Part shown: one piece after another, positions 1 through 9,062 of the stretch
Position numbering within the stretch: position 1 is the first letter of the stretch
How the letters are laid out: each line of letters opens with the position of its first letter
Assembly (NCBI GenBank): GCA_945612235.1
Contig: CALZAE010000011.1
Span: 1-42,491, forward strand
Direction: 5' to 3'
From: an uncultured Gammaproteobacteria bacterium
Lineage (GTDB): Bacteria > Pseudomonadota > Gammaproteobacteria > Pseudomonadales > Pseudomonadaceae
DNA: 42,491 nt
The notes under the pieces: generated by a model
Told to the model about the DNA's origin: nothing
Seen by the model: the letters and a program-made list of their open reading frames with translations, nothing else
Database searches by the model: none
Made by a program: the position numbers and the translations under genes

Positions 1-34
1 GTTTTGATCTTGAAAGCAATGCCAATGCTCCTGA

Positions 35-134
35 GTACAGCAGATGCTGGAGCGACAAGCGTAGCCATGGATGGCGCAGCGCCCGAATTGAATCAGGATG
101 ATTCACTGAGGGGCAAGCCCAGCGTCTGCTGTAC
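35..134. repeat. Long inverted repeat with 16-base arms
   Basis: The arms are 35-50 and 119-134; they pair over 16 positions with one G-T wobble. The 68-base interior holds two smaller hairpins, GCCAT-GG-ATGGC near 65-76 and TGAATC/GATTCA at 89-94 and 100-105. A reading frame is open from base 1 to a stop at 175-177, but it has no recognisable protein features. This could be a structured RNA, a dispersed palindromic element or the 3' end of something upstream of the window. I do not recognise it. Confidence 0.45.
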
Positions 135-288
135 GCCATGCCACGCAGCTCCAATGTACGCCGTCAAACAGGTTTAACACGTTCGCAGACATGGCCGACT
201 CCTGCACGAGCGGTAGGTCATGCGCCATCATACTTTCAGTATAAATCACATACTTAACCAGCTTTATATGCCTTACAGTTATATGTGA

Positions 289-317
289 TTGACTTTTATA
301 GCATTTTAGCTTATGAT
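289..317 (+). promoter_or_regulatory. Sigma-70 promoter for the 72-residue ORF
   Basis: TTGACT at 289-294 and TATGAT at 312-317 are separated by exactly 17 bases, close to the vegetative consensus. An inverted pair AATCACATA (244-252 region) and TATGTGATT (282-290) flanks and overlaps the -35 element, so a regulator could bind there. The downstream gene starts at 354. Confidence 0.6.
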
Positions 318-353
318 TCAGAGTCTAAACGTTTGAGGAGGTCATAGGTCGTC

Positions 354-572
354 ATGCGTATTAAAGGTTCAAGTAATCGTACCAAACCTGAAGAAGCAAG
401 TACTTCACGCGATACACTCGCAGAGCAAACCGCAGCTTTTTTGAAGAAAGGCGGTGAGATCGAAGAAGTTCCTCGTGGTTTAAGTGGTCAGCAACAAGTC
501 AGCTATTTCCGTCGCTCCACACCAGAGACACGTAAACCAGCAGAACTACCGGCTACCGCTGCAAAAAGCTAA
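354..572 (+). CDS. Small conserved-looking hypothetical protein (72 aa)
   Basis: I cannot name this protein. It is hydrophilic with no membrane segment. The N-terminus is basic and serine/threonine-rich, the middle reads AAFLKKGGEIEEVPRGLSGQ, and the tail is rich in Pro and Ala. The middle motif, a short helix ending in Gly-Gly and followed by a Pro-Arg-Gly turn, looks like a compact conserved core rather than random translation. The gene is supported by a good sigma-70 promoter at 289-317, a GAGGAGGT ribosome site at 334-341 and a terminator at 589-640. The gap from ribosome site to ATG is about 12-13 bases, which is long. It is a single-gene transcript convergent with fadD. In P. aeruginosa a small hypothetical gene also lies next to the fadD genes, so it may be the positional counterpart; that is inference. 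Confidence 0.7.
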   Translation: MRIKGSSNRTKPEEASTSRDTLAEQTAAFLKKGGEIEEVPRGLSGQQQVSYFRRSTPETRKPAELPATAAKS

Positions 573-588
573 GTTACAAAATATCCCC

Positions 589-640
589 AAACGCGCCATG
601 GGCTCGCCTGATTCAGGCTGATACCACTGGCGCGTTTTTT
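589..640 (+). terminator. Terminator of the 72-residue gene
   Basis: AAACGCGCCA at 589-598 pairs with TGGCGCGTTT at 628-637 and runs into six T at 635-640. The loop of about 29 bases is long but can fold on itself. Confidence 0.7.
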
Positions 641-775
641 ATTGCCCAGAGAAAACGCAGCTCACAGCAGACCGCATTCTACAGGCAGCATGCATGAGCT
701 CAGTACCGAGTAGGTGACAGACGCATATTAATCTGCAACTGTTCCGCAGCTAAAAGTGAGCTCAATAATAGGCAT

Positions 776-804
776 AAAAAAACGCGAACTTATGCTCGCG
801 TTTT
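776..804 (-). terminator. fadD terminator
   Basis: Read on the minus strand, AAAACGCGA (804-796) pairs with TCGCGTTTT and leads into a T-run ending at 776. It lies just past the fadD stop codon at 826. Confidence 0.75.
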
Positions 805-825
805 AAGATTAAACTCAAAGCAGAA

Positions 826-2523
826 TTAACTTGCTTGCGCGTCCTGAATCTTTTTTAACTCCTCGTCACGCAGTGCACGGCGCAGAATCTTACCCACATT
901 CGTTGTTGGTAACTCATCACGAAACTCAACTAAATGTGCCACTTTATAGCCGGTTAAGTTGCTGCGCATATGCGCCACCACTTCGTCTTTAGTGAGACTT
1001 TGGCCTGGGCGTAACGCAATAAACACCTTAATCGCCTCGCCAGATTTCTCACTGGGAATGCCGATCGCTGCTGACTGCAGTACACCGGGTAAGCTGGCTA
1101 GCACATCTTCAATTTCATTGGGGTAGACGTTAAAGCCAGACACCAAAATCATATCTTTCTTGCGATCCACAATACGGATATAACCATCTTCCTGAATAAT
1201 CGCGATATCACCGGTGCGCAACCAACCTTCTGCATCCATGACTTCTTTGGTGGCATCGTCACGCAGCCAGTAGCCCTTCATCACTTGGGGGCCCTTTACG
1301 CACAGTTCACCCTTTTCGCCTAGAGGTAGCTCATTGCCGTCATCGTCGATCACTTTGCATAAGGTGGAAGCGACCGGAATACCAATACTGCCCAGTTGAA
1401 TATTCTGAATCGGATTCACTGTGGCAATAGGACTGGTTTCCGTCATGCCAAAACCTTCACAGATTTGTGCGCCTGTGACTTCGGTCCAACGTTTGGCTGC
1501 GCTGACTTGCAGCGCCATACCGCCAGAAATCGTCATTTTGAGACGCGAGAAATCAAGTTTACGGAAATCCTCGTTATTGCACAGCGCCACAAATAAAGTG
1601 TTGAGGCCGACAAAACCGGAGAATTTATTATTTTTCATATCCTTAATCATGCTGGGCAAGTCGCGTGGATTGGTGATCAGCAGGTTATTGTTGCCGGTCA
1701 TCATCATCGCCATGCAATGAAAGGTAAATGCATAAATATGGTACAGCGGTAGCGGTGCAACAATGGTTTCCGTACCGTGGCCTAGGTTAGAAGCCATCAT
1801 GGCTTGCGCTTGCAGCATATTGGCAATCAAATTGCGGTGCGTCAGCATCGCGCCTTTCGCCACACCCGTGGTGCCGCCGGTGTATTGCAAAACTGCCAGC
1901 TCATTGGAATCTGGGTTGACGTTGCGTGCTGCTTTTTTACTGCCCAAAGCTAAAACATCATTGAGCTTGAGGGAGTTAGGAATATGAAACGCAGGCACCA
2001 TCTTCTTCACGTATTTAACAACGCTATTGACGATCAAGCGCTTGAGTGGCGGTAAAAAGTCAGCCACTTCAGTGATAATAACGGTTTTAACATCGGTGTT
2101 AGGTACGACAATTTCAGCTAAATGGCCCATGTTTGCCAAGCAAATCAAGGCTTTAGCGCCTGAGTCGTTAAACTGATGCTCCATTTCGCGCGTGGTATAG
2201 AGTGGATTGGTATTGACCACCACTAAACCTGCGCGAATCGCACCAAAGACCACAACTGGATACTGCAATACGTTGGGCAGTTGTACAGCGATGCGATCGC
2301 CAGGTTGCAGGTCAGTGTAGTTTTGCAGCCAGGCGGCAAAGTCGCCTGACATGCGGTATAAATCGCCATACGTGAGCGTTTTGCCCAAGTTGGTGAATGC
2401 AGGTTTGTCAGCAAAACGCTGGCAGGACTCTTTCAGTACCGCTTGAATATTGGGGTACTGATCAGGATCGATTTCGGTGGGAATACCTTCAGGGTATTTG
2501 TCCTTCCAGAAGTTTTCGTTCAT
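826..2523 (-). CDS. fadD: Long-chain-fatty-acid--CoA ligase
   Basis: This enzyme activates long-chain fatty acids to acyl-CoA with ATP, the entry step of beta-oxidation, at the inner face of the cytoplasmic membrane. The protein is 565 residues, the usual FadD length. Visible motifs are the AMP-binding P-loop LQYTGGTTGVAKGAM, the GFGMTETSP acyl-adenylate motif, GWLRTGD, the hinge region DRKKDMILVSGFNVYPNEIE and the C-terminal lysine motif TNVGKILRR. I start at the ATG at 2523 (MNENFWKDKYP), nine bases after GGAG; a TTG three codons upstream abuts the ribosome site and is unlikely. It is divergent from the hydrolase/phaJ pair, as in P. aeruginosa PA3299-PA3302, but only one fadD copy is present here instead of two. 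Confidence 0.96.
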   Translation of the reverse strand: MNENFWKDKYPEGIPTEIDPDQYPNIQAVLKESCQRFADKPAFTNLGKTLTYGDLYRMSGDFAAWLQNYTDLQPGDRIAVQLPNVLQYPVVVFGAIRAGLVVVNTNPLYTTREMEHQFNDSGAKALICLANMGHLAEIVVPNTDVKTVIITEVADFLPPLKRLIVNSVVKYVKKMVPAFHIPNSLKLNDVLALGSKKAARNVNPDSNELAVLQYTGGTTGVAKGAMLTHRNLIANMLQAQAMMASNLGHGTETIVAPLPLYHIYAFTFHCMAMMMTGNNNLLITNPRDLPSMIKDMKNNKFSGFVGLNTLFVALCNNEDFRKLDFSRLKMTISGGMALQVSAAKRWTEVTGAQICEGFGMTETSPIATVNPIQNIQLGSIGIPVASTLCKVIDDDGNELPLGEKGELCVKGPQVMKGYWLRDDATKEVMDAEGWLRTGDIAIIQEDGYIRIVDRKKDMILVSGFNVYPNEIEDVLASLPGVLQSAAIGIPSEKSGEAIKVFIALRPGQSLTKDEVVAHMRSNLTGYKVAHLVEFRDELPTTNVGKILRRALRDEELKKIQDAQAS

Positions 2524-2950
2524 GCAAGTCAACTCCTAAGCAACAGCTCGGTTTGCCGGGTAAAAATGTTTAACAAAAGCACACTATAAGCAAGCAACCT
2601 GTATTCACAATGCGCTATAAGGCCAATAAGTGAACCAGTTTACGCTGTGGTTGCCTACTTGTTACACGATTCTAAGTATTTAAGCTCGATCAAGTGTGTG
2701 TTCTTGTCAATCATCTCACCCAAGTCAGGATTTTAATGATTGGTTTTGCTTTGCTTTTTATTGTTTAGCAAACAACTTGAGGTTAGCAGCTTTATAAATA
2801 AGCGACCAGCACAAAAGAAGGCTTTCTGGTCACAAGTAAGACTAAAATCTATTTCTAGTTCTGGTTTTGCGGCTGGTATCCGGCCTCGCTCCCAAAACCT
2901 AAAGATAGCGATTACAATGCGTCAATGCCCCGAGCAAGGAGGAGGCCCAC
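2524..2950. other. Divergent intergenic region, fadD / hydrolase
   Basis: These 427 bases must hold both promoters. I see no clean consensus promoter on either strand and no convincing PsrA-type operator. A partial CAACA...GTTTG near 2542-2556 is too degenerate to call. Frames open here have no ribosome site of their own. Confidence 0.4.
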
Positions 2951-3898
2951 ATGCGCCATGCAGCGTTTTGGTTAACTGCCAATGATGGCACTCAGTTGTA
3001 TGTCAATCATTGGTCCAGTGATGAACCGCCACGTGCGATTATCCTGATTGCCCATGGTATGGCTGAGCACAGTCAGCGTTACGCTCGCTTTGCGCAAACC
3101 CTTGCAGCTCAAGGTATCTCGGTGTTTGCGCTGGATCAGCGCGGGCATGGACAGAGTTCAACGCTAGCCACCTTAGGTCACTTTGCGGATGAGCAGGGTT
3201 GGCATTTAGTGGTCAATGATTTGTGTTGTTTAAATCATTATGTGCGTGTGCGTTATCCCACTACACCGATTTTTTTGTTGGGGCATAGTTTGGGCAGTTA
3301 CATCGCCATTGCTTACTTAATGCAGCACAGTTGCAGTTTGCAAGGTGCAATTTTATCGGGATCGAATTACTTTAAAACATCGCGGCGTTACCGTGCGGCA
3401 ATGACTTTAGCGCGTTTTGAGCGCTGGCGCTTAGGCAAAACCGGGCGCAGTCAGTTGTTGCAGACCTTAGTTTTTTATCCTTATCAGCGTGCGGTCAAAC
3501 AGCGTCGCACCGATTGGGATTGGTTAAGCCGTGATGCTGCGCAGGTGGATGCTTATATTGCTGATCCTCTCTGTGGCTTCACTTGTACGACGCAATTGTG
3601 GCTGGATTTTTTAGGGGGTTTACAGCATGTCACCCCAGTGCGCAATTTGGTACAGATTGATAATGATTTGCCGGTGCTGGTGATCGGTGGTGATGCTGAT
3701 CCGATTCATCACGGGCACCGTTTGATAGACCTGGCGAATGCGCTGCGTGAATCAGGTAATCGTGCGGTGGATATTCGTCTGTATCCACAAGCGCGGCATG
3801 AGGTATTGCAAGAAATTAACCATGCCGAAGTGACGGCAGATATTATACGTTGGCTGGATACAGCCTTAGCTCATCAGCGCTCGATGCTGCTGACATAA
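2951..3898 (+). CDS. Alpha/beta hydrolase, lysophospholipase / monoacylglycerol lipase type
   Basis: A 315-residue serine hydrolase of the PldB / monoglyceride lipase group (Hydrolase_4 type). The oxyanion HG motif is in ILIAHGMAEHS (about 32-42), the nucleophile elbow is GHSLG (serine near 116), the acid lies in the VIGGDADPIHH stretch (Asp near 252-254) and the catalytic histidine is in the QARHEVLQE motif near 282. No signal peptide is visible, so it is probably cytoplasmic. The start has a strong GGAGGAGG ribosome site seven bases upstream. phaJ follows 19 bases after the stop, so the pair is probably one transcript that releases fatty acids and feeds hydroxyacyl-CoA metabolism. The family is confident; the substrate is inferred. 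Confidence 0.9.
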   Translation: MRHAAFWLTANDGTQLYVNHWSSDEPPRAIILIAHGMAEHSQRYARFAQTLAAQGISVFALDQRGHGQSSTLATLGHFADEQGWHLVVNDLCCLNHYVRVRYPTTPIFLLGHSLGSYIAIAYLMQHSCSLQGAILSGSNYFKTSRRYRAAMTLARFERWRLGKTGRSQLLQTLVFYPYQRAVKQRRTDWDWLSRDAAQVDAYIADPLCGFTCTTQLWLDFLGGLQHVTPVRNLVQIDNDLPVLVIGGDADPIHHGHRLIDLANALRESGNRAVDIRLYPQARHEVLQEINHAEVTADIIRWLDTALAHQRSMLLT

Positions 3899-3917
3899 GA
3901 TTAATTTGGAGAACAAC

Positions 3918-4388
3918 ATGACACAAAGTACAAGCACTGCATATGACGAGTTAACCGTGGGCCAGCAGGCGACTTTTAGTAAATTAGTCACCGAGAACGA
4001 CATTATGATGTTTGCTAGCATGTCCGGTGACCGTAACCCGGTGCACTTAGATGCAGATTATGCAGCAGGTACCATGTTTAAAGAGCGTATCGCACACGGT
4101 ATGTTCAGTGGTGCGTTGATCAGCGCCGCAGTGGCTTGTGAGTTGCCAGGGCCGGGTACGATTTACTTAGGTCAGCAGATGGAGTTTAAGTTACCGGTTA
4201 AGCTCGGTGATGAGTTAACTGTACAGTTGGAAATTCTTGAGAAACTGCCCAAGTTTCGCGTGCGCATTATGACGCGCGTAGTGAATCAGCGTGATGAAAT
4301 TGTCGTGGACGGCGAAGCTTTGATTATTGCTCCGCGTAAAGCACAAACAGTTGAGCTGGCTGACTTACCGCAATTTGTTGCGCAGTAA
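3918..4388 (+). CDS. phaJ: (R)-specific enoyl-CoA hydratase, MaoC family
   Basis: A hot-dog-fold hydratase that makes (R)-3-hydroxyacyl-CoA from beta-oxidation enoyl-CoA, supplying polyhydroxyalkanoate monomers. The hydratase-2 signature SGDRNPVHLDADYA carries the catalytic Asp and His, and AHGMFSGAL follows. The protein is 156 residues from the ATG at 3918, which sits six bases after GGAG; the TTG four codons earlier overlaps that ribosome site and is rejected. The context matches P. aeruginosa PA3302 (phaJ1). No PHA synthase is in this window, so use in polymer synthesis is inferred from the family. Confidence 0.92.
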   Translation: MTQSTSTAYDELTVGQQATFSKLVTENDIMMFASMSGDRNPVHLDADYAAGTMFKERIAHGMFSGALISAAVACELPGPGTIYLGQQMEFKLPVKLGDELTVQLEILEKLPKFRVRIMTRVVNQRDEIVVDGEALIIAPRKAQTVELADLPQFVAQ

Positions 4389-4725
4389 AACAGGCTGATA
4401 GAGCACGCTTTTGTAGGTGCAGGTTAGCCTGCAATCGCGGCTCGGTGCACAATTTATCCTGCAGCATTTAACACTGCCGCGATTTAAGCGCCATGCGCTG
4501 ATGAGTCATGGGTGCTGCTGTGCTGCCGATGTAAACCATCGCTCAGCGCTCAACTGGCGCGCAATGCATTCAGGGGGCGACAAACTCAGACGCAGCCATT
4601 GCTAAAAACCACAGATAACACCCCTTGATCCGCTCCAAGCTGCGCAAACTATTGTATTCTAAGCCCCATTAAATATACGGCCGCTGCCCACGCCCGCAGA
4701 CTGTAAATGGAGCTTAAAGTACCTT
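4389..4725 (+). other. Structured intergenic region before the SMC operon
   Basis: A hairpin TGCAGG-ttag-CCTGCA lies at 4418-4433. A 9-base perfect inverted repeat AATCGCGGC/GCCGCGATT lies at 4433-4441 and 4476-4484. They may terminate phaJ or form a palindromic repeat unit, but no T-tract follows either. A weak promoter candidate is TTGATC (4625-4630) with TATTGT (4650-4655), a 19-base spacer. GGAG at 4709-4712 lies 13 bases before the operon's ATG, a long spacing. Confidence 0.4.
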
Positions 4726-7700
4726 ATGTCGCACTTGTTACGCATTATCATGATCAATGGCCACCTTGAGGGTGTGATTGAGTTAGCGCTCGATGGCCAT
4801 ACCAATATCTGCGGTACCAACGCCTCGGGTAAGACCACCTTGCAACGCTTGATCCCTGTATTTTATGGTGAGCGGCCTAATAATGTGGTGCCGAAAACGC
4901 GCAAGAAATTTGATCAGTTTTATTTGCCGCACGCCGATTCATATTTAATTTATGAATACCGCCGTGAAGCCGGCACCGTCTGTCAGGTGACCATCACCCG
5001 TAGAAAAGAAGAAGGGGTCAGCTATCGCTTTATCAATAGCGCCTACCGCCCTGAGCAATATTTGCGTACCGATGCTAAAGGCCGTGCGCAGGCGTTAAGC
5101 TATCAAGAGTTCACCGCTCAATTGCGCCAACATAAGATTGAGCATTCCAATCGTATTGGCACTATCAATGAATATCGCAGCATTATTCAAAATGATTTTA
5201 GTGCCTTCACGCAGCCGGTGTCGCGCACTGAGTCGGTGCGTCTCAGGCAAATTGCTCTGCGTTATAGTTTGGTTAGTAGTCCACATCGTTTACGCCATAT
5301 CGAAAAGCTGGTGTCGGCTGTGCATGCCAAAGAAGGCAAGATGGACACCTTGAAAACTATGCTCGCGGCTATTTTTGAAGATGAAGGCGTGGCGCTACCC
5401 ACCACGCAAGTCAAAAGTACGCAAGTGCGTGAATGGGTGCAGCAGGTGCGCCAATCACGACGCTTAAGCGGTTTGCAAGCGGAAATGGATAGCATCAGCA
5501 AGCAAGTGGATCATCTGACCAGTACCGAGCAGGCATTGTGGCAGTTGCAGCCTTTGTTGCTCAAAGATGCCGGTCAGCTAGAGCGCAGTTGTGCTGATCA
5601 AAGTGCGGCTATTCAGTCAGCCAAACGTACCGTTGCTGAGCAAGACGAGGCTTATCAAAGTCAGCGCCATACGCTCAATAGCAGTCACAGTCAGGCGGCG
5701 AGCCAGCTCAAGCAAGTTGAAACTGATCTCGATAATATCGAGCAGCGTTATACCGATTTTACTCAGCGCGATATGGCTGCGCTTGAGCATGCCGTGGCGC
5801 AGTTACCGAGTTGGCGCAATCAGCGTGACGAGTTGGACCGGCATTTGCAGTTACTGCGCGAAGAAGCGGGCAACTCGCGCCAGCGTTTTGAAGCGCGTCA
5901 GTTGGAGTTGGCCGGACAACTCAATGAGTTTGTTGAGAAGAACACTCAGCAGCAACAAAAAGTCCGCGATCAAGAAAGTACCTTGCGTCAGCAGCACAAT
6001 CAGCACAAGTCCGAGTTAGAGCAGGAACATCAGCAGCAACAAAGTGCTTTGCAAGCTGAGCTGCAAGAACAGCAAAACCTGATTTTTCAGCAGCAAGCCG
6101 ATGTTAAAGCCCGCTTAAGCGTTTCTTTGCTCACCGCACAAGAGCAGTTAGCGCTGGAAACAGAGCAGGCGCGTCTGGAGGCGATACAGCAACAACTCAA
6201 TCAGCAAGGTGATGATGTGGATCGCCTGCATGCACAGTATGAGCAAGCTAAGCAGCTGCAAAATAGTCATTTAACTGACATAGAGCGTCAACAGAAAAGC
6301 GTGCGTCAGGCTGAGCAACATTACGCGCAGTTAAAACGCCAGCAAGCACCCGCCGAGGGCAGTTTGCGTCAGTTTCTCCAGCAACAAGTGCCCGATTGGC
6401 AGCACAGTGTCGGTAAGGTTGTACGCGAAGAATTATTGGAGCGCACAGATTTAGCGCCGCATTTGGCCGCGATTGATGCCGCCAGTAGCCAAGAACACAG
6501 TGGTGTACAGCTGTTCAATATGCGCCTCAATTTAGCGGCCATTGAGCTGCCTGCCTATGCGCAAGATGAGCAAGCTTTACAGGCTGCCATAGCGCAAGCG
6601 CTGGATACTTTGCACAGCGCTGAGCAAACTTTACAAGGCATGCAGGAATTGCAGAAAACGCATAATGCTAACAGTGAATTGCACTACGAGGCTTGGCATA
6701 GCGCGCAGCAGATACGTGAGCGCTACCGTAATGATTTGCGCTTTGCCCAAGACTCACGCCAACGCTTACTAGAGCAGCAGCAAGCGATACTGGAGCAGCG
6801 CAAACATGAGCTGCAAGAGCAACAGCAGCAGTTAGTGCAACAGCTTGAAGCATTGAAGGCGCAGCAGCGTAACACGCTGAAAGAGCGCGACAGTGCCTTT
6901 CGTAATATGCTGCTGGAGTATCAAGCCGGTTGGCAGCATGAGTTGCAGACCCTGGCTGAAAAAATTCAGCAATACAGCACCAGTATCACGCAAAAACGTC
7001 GTGAAACTGAGCAGCAAGTGCATGAGTTGCAGGTGGCGCTGGAGCGTGAGTTGCGCGAGCAAGGCTTTGATCCTGACAAACTCAAGGATATTGAGCAGCG
7101 TTTAAAAGCCATTCGCGCACAGATTAACGATGCCGAAACCCGCCGTGATGAGCTGGAAGATTATCGCCACTTTTTACGTATTGATTGGCAGGTGCGCAAG
7201 CCTGAGTTGCTCGCGCAAGAGCATCAGCTCAAGCAGCAAGTCCTCACCCTCAGTGAGCAATTGGCCAGCTTAGAGAGCGCCTTTTTAACTCAGCAAAAAA
7301 GTGCAGGGCAGGCGATTAAACAGTTGGAAAAGCAACTGGATGCGCAGCGCAAACTGCTGGAACAAGTACTGCCTTTACTCCAGCAGTTAGAAAAGTTTCC
7401 TGCACCGACCGAGCATCAGCCTGCAGTGACCGAGCACAATACTGGTGATTATGCCGAGCGCATTGAGCGTGCGCGCAGTGCTTTGCAAGAAAAGCAGACG
7501 CTGGACACAGCTTTGAAAAACAGTCTGCATCTGTTTGAGCGTGAGTTGCTTAAAGATGGCAGCGCACACTTTACTGGTTTGTGGGAAAACCAGCAGCAGC
7601 GCTTAGGTCTGACGCCCAGTCCGCAAGCTACCTTGTTAGCCTTCCAAGATATGTTGCATATTTTGCACAACCAGCAACAAAGTTTGCTGGAAACCGGACG

Positions 7701-8436
7701 CAACTACGGCAATGACTTGCAGGGGTTCTTTAAGGTCTTTAGCGATCTTAATCGCCGCATTAGCAGCGAAAGTCAGAATCTGAGTCGTGAAGTCAGCGAT
7801 GAGTTTGTACTGGAAGGCATTAATAAGTCAGAAGTTAAAATTCAATCCACCATTGATGAACTGGGTTTTTGGGATTCATTAAAGCGTTTTGCCAAACTTT
7901 ACTCCGAGTGGCGCGAAGATATTGAGCGCTTGCCCAGTGATGCCTATTTAGAAGCTCTGAGCGATGTGGCTGAGTTACTGCGTAGCGATCAGCAGTTCAC
8001 CTTTGAAAGTTTGTTGCGCTTGGAGTTGCACCTGAATGAGGGTGGCACTGATTTGATTATTCGCAATGACCGTCAGCTGTTGGAATCCTCCAGTCACGGG
8101 ATGGCATATTTGATTTTGTGTAAGTACTTACTGGCCTTTACTCGACTGTTGCGCGGCTCAGCACAGGTGACTATTCACTGGCCCATTGATGAAATTGGTA
8201 CCTTGGCCTATCACAACGTCGAGAAGCTGTTTAAAGCCTGTGAAAACAATAATATCTTTATTGTCGGTGCTTTCCCCAACCCTGAGTCGGATGTGCTGAC
8301 CCTATTTAAACACCGTTATTTGATTGTAAAAGACAGTCAAAAAAGTGCGCGCAGCCAACTTAAGCGTATCGAACCCAAGCTCAGTCGTTTGGCGCAACGT
8401 TTACAAGAGCGCCGTGCGCAGGAGGTCCAATCATGA
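4726..8436 (+). CDS. SMC-like ATPase, MksB/JetC type
   Basis: A 1236-residue chromosome-structure ATPase of the MukB/MksB/JetC class. The N-terminal head has the Walker A motif GTNASGKT at residues 30-37 inside a MukB-like opening (small loop, then a tyrosine-rich strand region). Residues about 240-1010 are a very glutamine-rich heptad coiled coil with a break in the middle (about 530-620) where a hinge would sit. The C-terminal head has an ABC signature-like LESSSHG at 1119-1125 and Walker B VTIHWPIDE with Asp1155 and Glu1156. Its stop overlaps the next start (ATGA). The family is known to bind kleisin and KITE partners and extrude DNA loops; with the downstream Toprim gene this points to Wadjet-type plasmid cleavage rather than chromosome segregation. 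The start follows a GGAG 13 bases away. Confidence 0.9.
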   Translation: MSHLLRIIMINGHLEGVIELALDGHTNICGTNASGKTTLQRLIPVFYGERPNNVVPKTRKKFDQFYLPHADSYLIYEYRREAGTVCQVTITRRKEEGVSYRFINSAYRPEQYLRTDAKGRAQALSYQEFTAQLRQHKIEHSNRIGTINEYRSIIQNDFSAFTQPVSRTESVRLRQIALRYSLVSSPHRLRHIEKLVSAVHAKEGKMDTLKTMLAAIFEDEGVALPTTQVKSTQVREWVQQVRQSRRLSGLQAEMDSISKQVDHLTSTEQALWQLQPLLLKDAGQLERSCADQSAAIQSAKRTVAEQDEAYQSQRHTLNSSHSQAASQLKQVETDLDNIEQRYTDFTQRDMAALEHAVAQLPSWRNQRDELDRHLQLLREEAGNSRQRFEARQLELAGQLNEFVEKNTQQQQKVRDQESTLRQQHNQHKSELEQEHQQQQSALQAELQEQQNLIFQQQADVKARLSVSLLTAQEQLALETEQARLEAIQQQLNQQGDDVDRLHAQYEQAKQLQNSHLTDIERQQKSVRQAEQHYAQLKRQQAPAEGSLRQFLQQQVPDWQHSVGKVVREELLERTDLAPHLAAIDAASSQEHSGVQLFNMRLNLAAIELPAYAQDEQALQAAIAQALDTLHSAEQTLQGMQELQKTHNANSELHYEAWHSAQQIRERYRNDLRFAQDSRQRLLEQQQAILEQRKHELQEQQQQLVQQLEALKAQQRNTLKERDSAFRNMLLEYQAGWQHELQTLAEKIQQYSTSITQKRRETEQQVHELQVALERELREQGFDPDKLKDIEQRLKAIRAQINDAETRRDELEDYRHFLRIDWQVRKPELLAQEHQLKQQVLTLSEQLASLESAFLTQQKSAGQAIKQLEKQLDAQRKLLEQVLPLLQQLEKFPAPTEHQPAVTEHNTGDYAERIERARSALQEKQTLDTALKNSLHLFERELLKDGSAHFTGLWENQQQRLGLTPSPQATLLAFQDMLHILHNQQQSLLETGRNYGNDLQGFFKVFSDLNRRISSESQNLSREVSDEFVLEGINKSEVKIQSTIDELGFWDSLKRFAKLYSEWREDIERLPSDAYLEALSDVAELLRSDQQFTFESLLRLELHLNEGGTDLIIRNDRQLLESSSHGMAYLILCKYLLAFTRLLRGSAQVTIHWPIDEIGTLAYHNVEKLFKACENNNIFIVGAFPNPESDVLTLFKHRYLIVKDSQKSARSQLKRIEPKLSRLAQRLQERRAQEVQS

Positions 8437-9062
8437 TGCAATACAGTCATTTGCTCGAACAACTGTTGGCCGGTGGTTTTATTTGCGAGGTCACTGACAG
8501 CCACGCCTTTGCTCGCTTACAAGATGCTGAACAACGTACAGCGATTGATGAGTATTTGCGTCCGCTCAATCGTCGTTTAGCCAGCAATCCCGAAGGCAGT
8601 GTATGGTTTTTAGCCTGGCGTGAACTCACCCAGCCCGTGCGCGACCAGTTGGCGCAGCAGTTTAAAGAAACCTTAGATAGCTTAATTCCCATGCTCAAGC
8701 TCTTGCAGCTTACGCAAGAAACCATGGGACATGAGAATGTCTTGACTGCTAATGACATTCTCAATCGTCACGATATGGCCGCGCGCATTGAAAATAATCC
8801 AAGCTTGCGCGAGCAGTTACAAGCTTTAGCCCAGACGCGCTTTTTCCAATCGCAAAGTGAGGATGTCACCGGTCAGCTTAAGCAAGTGTTTGATCGCTTG
8901 CGTAACCATGGTTATTTGCATCAGCCGCATAAAGATCGCCATCACTATATTGTCACCGGCAAAATTGATTATTTGATTGATTTAACCCGCTTTATTCGTG
9001 AAGAAGAGAACATTTATATCGACGATGAACTGCCGCCGAGTCAAGAAGGCTTACTTGAATGA
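8433..9062 (+). CDS. MksE/JetB-like condensin accessory protein
   Basis: A 209-residue soluble protein. Its size, position and predicted winged-helix character fit the KITE-type subunit (MksE/JetB) that bridges the SMC heads and the kleisin. The C-terminal part (about 145-200) has a helix-turn-helix followed by a beta wing around HHYIVTGKIDYLIDLTRFIRE. No catalytic motif is visible. Start and stop overlap its neighbours by four bases on both sides (ATGA at 8433 and 9059), so translation is coupled. The assignment rests mainly on operon context plus fold-like features; sequence identity to named families was not tested. Confidence 0.75.
   Translation: MMQYSHLLEQLLAGGFICEVTDSHAFARLQDAEQRTAIDEYLRPLNRRLASNPEGSVWFLAWRELTQPVRDQLAQQFKETLDSLIPMLKLLQLTQETMGHENVLTANDILNRHDMAARIENNPSLREQLQALAQTRFFQSQSEDVTGQLKQVFDRLRNHGYLHQPHKDRHHYIVTGKIDYLIDLTRFIREEENIYIDDELPPSQEGLLE

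Noticed and set aside
1..177. Open frame reaching the window start and ending at 177
   Set aside because: It is short, has no ribosome site, has an odd composition and passes through the inverted repeat. It could only be judged with the upstream sequence.
2542..2556. Possible PsrA-like operator before fadD
   Set aside because: Half-sites match only partly and spacing is off; too degenerate to call.
4417..4605. 62-residue frame before the SMC operon
   Set aside because: No ribosome site, it crosses two palindromes and its composition is not protein-like.
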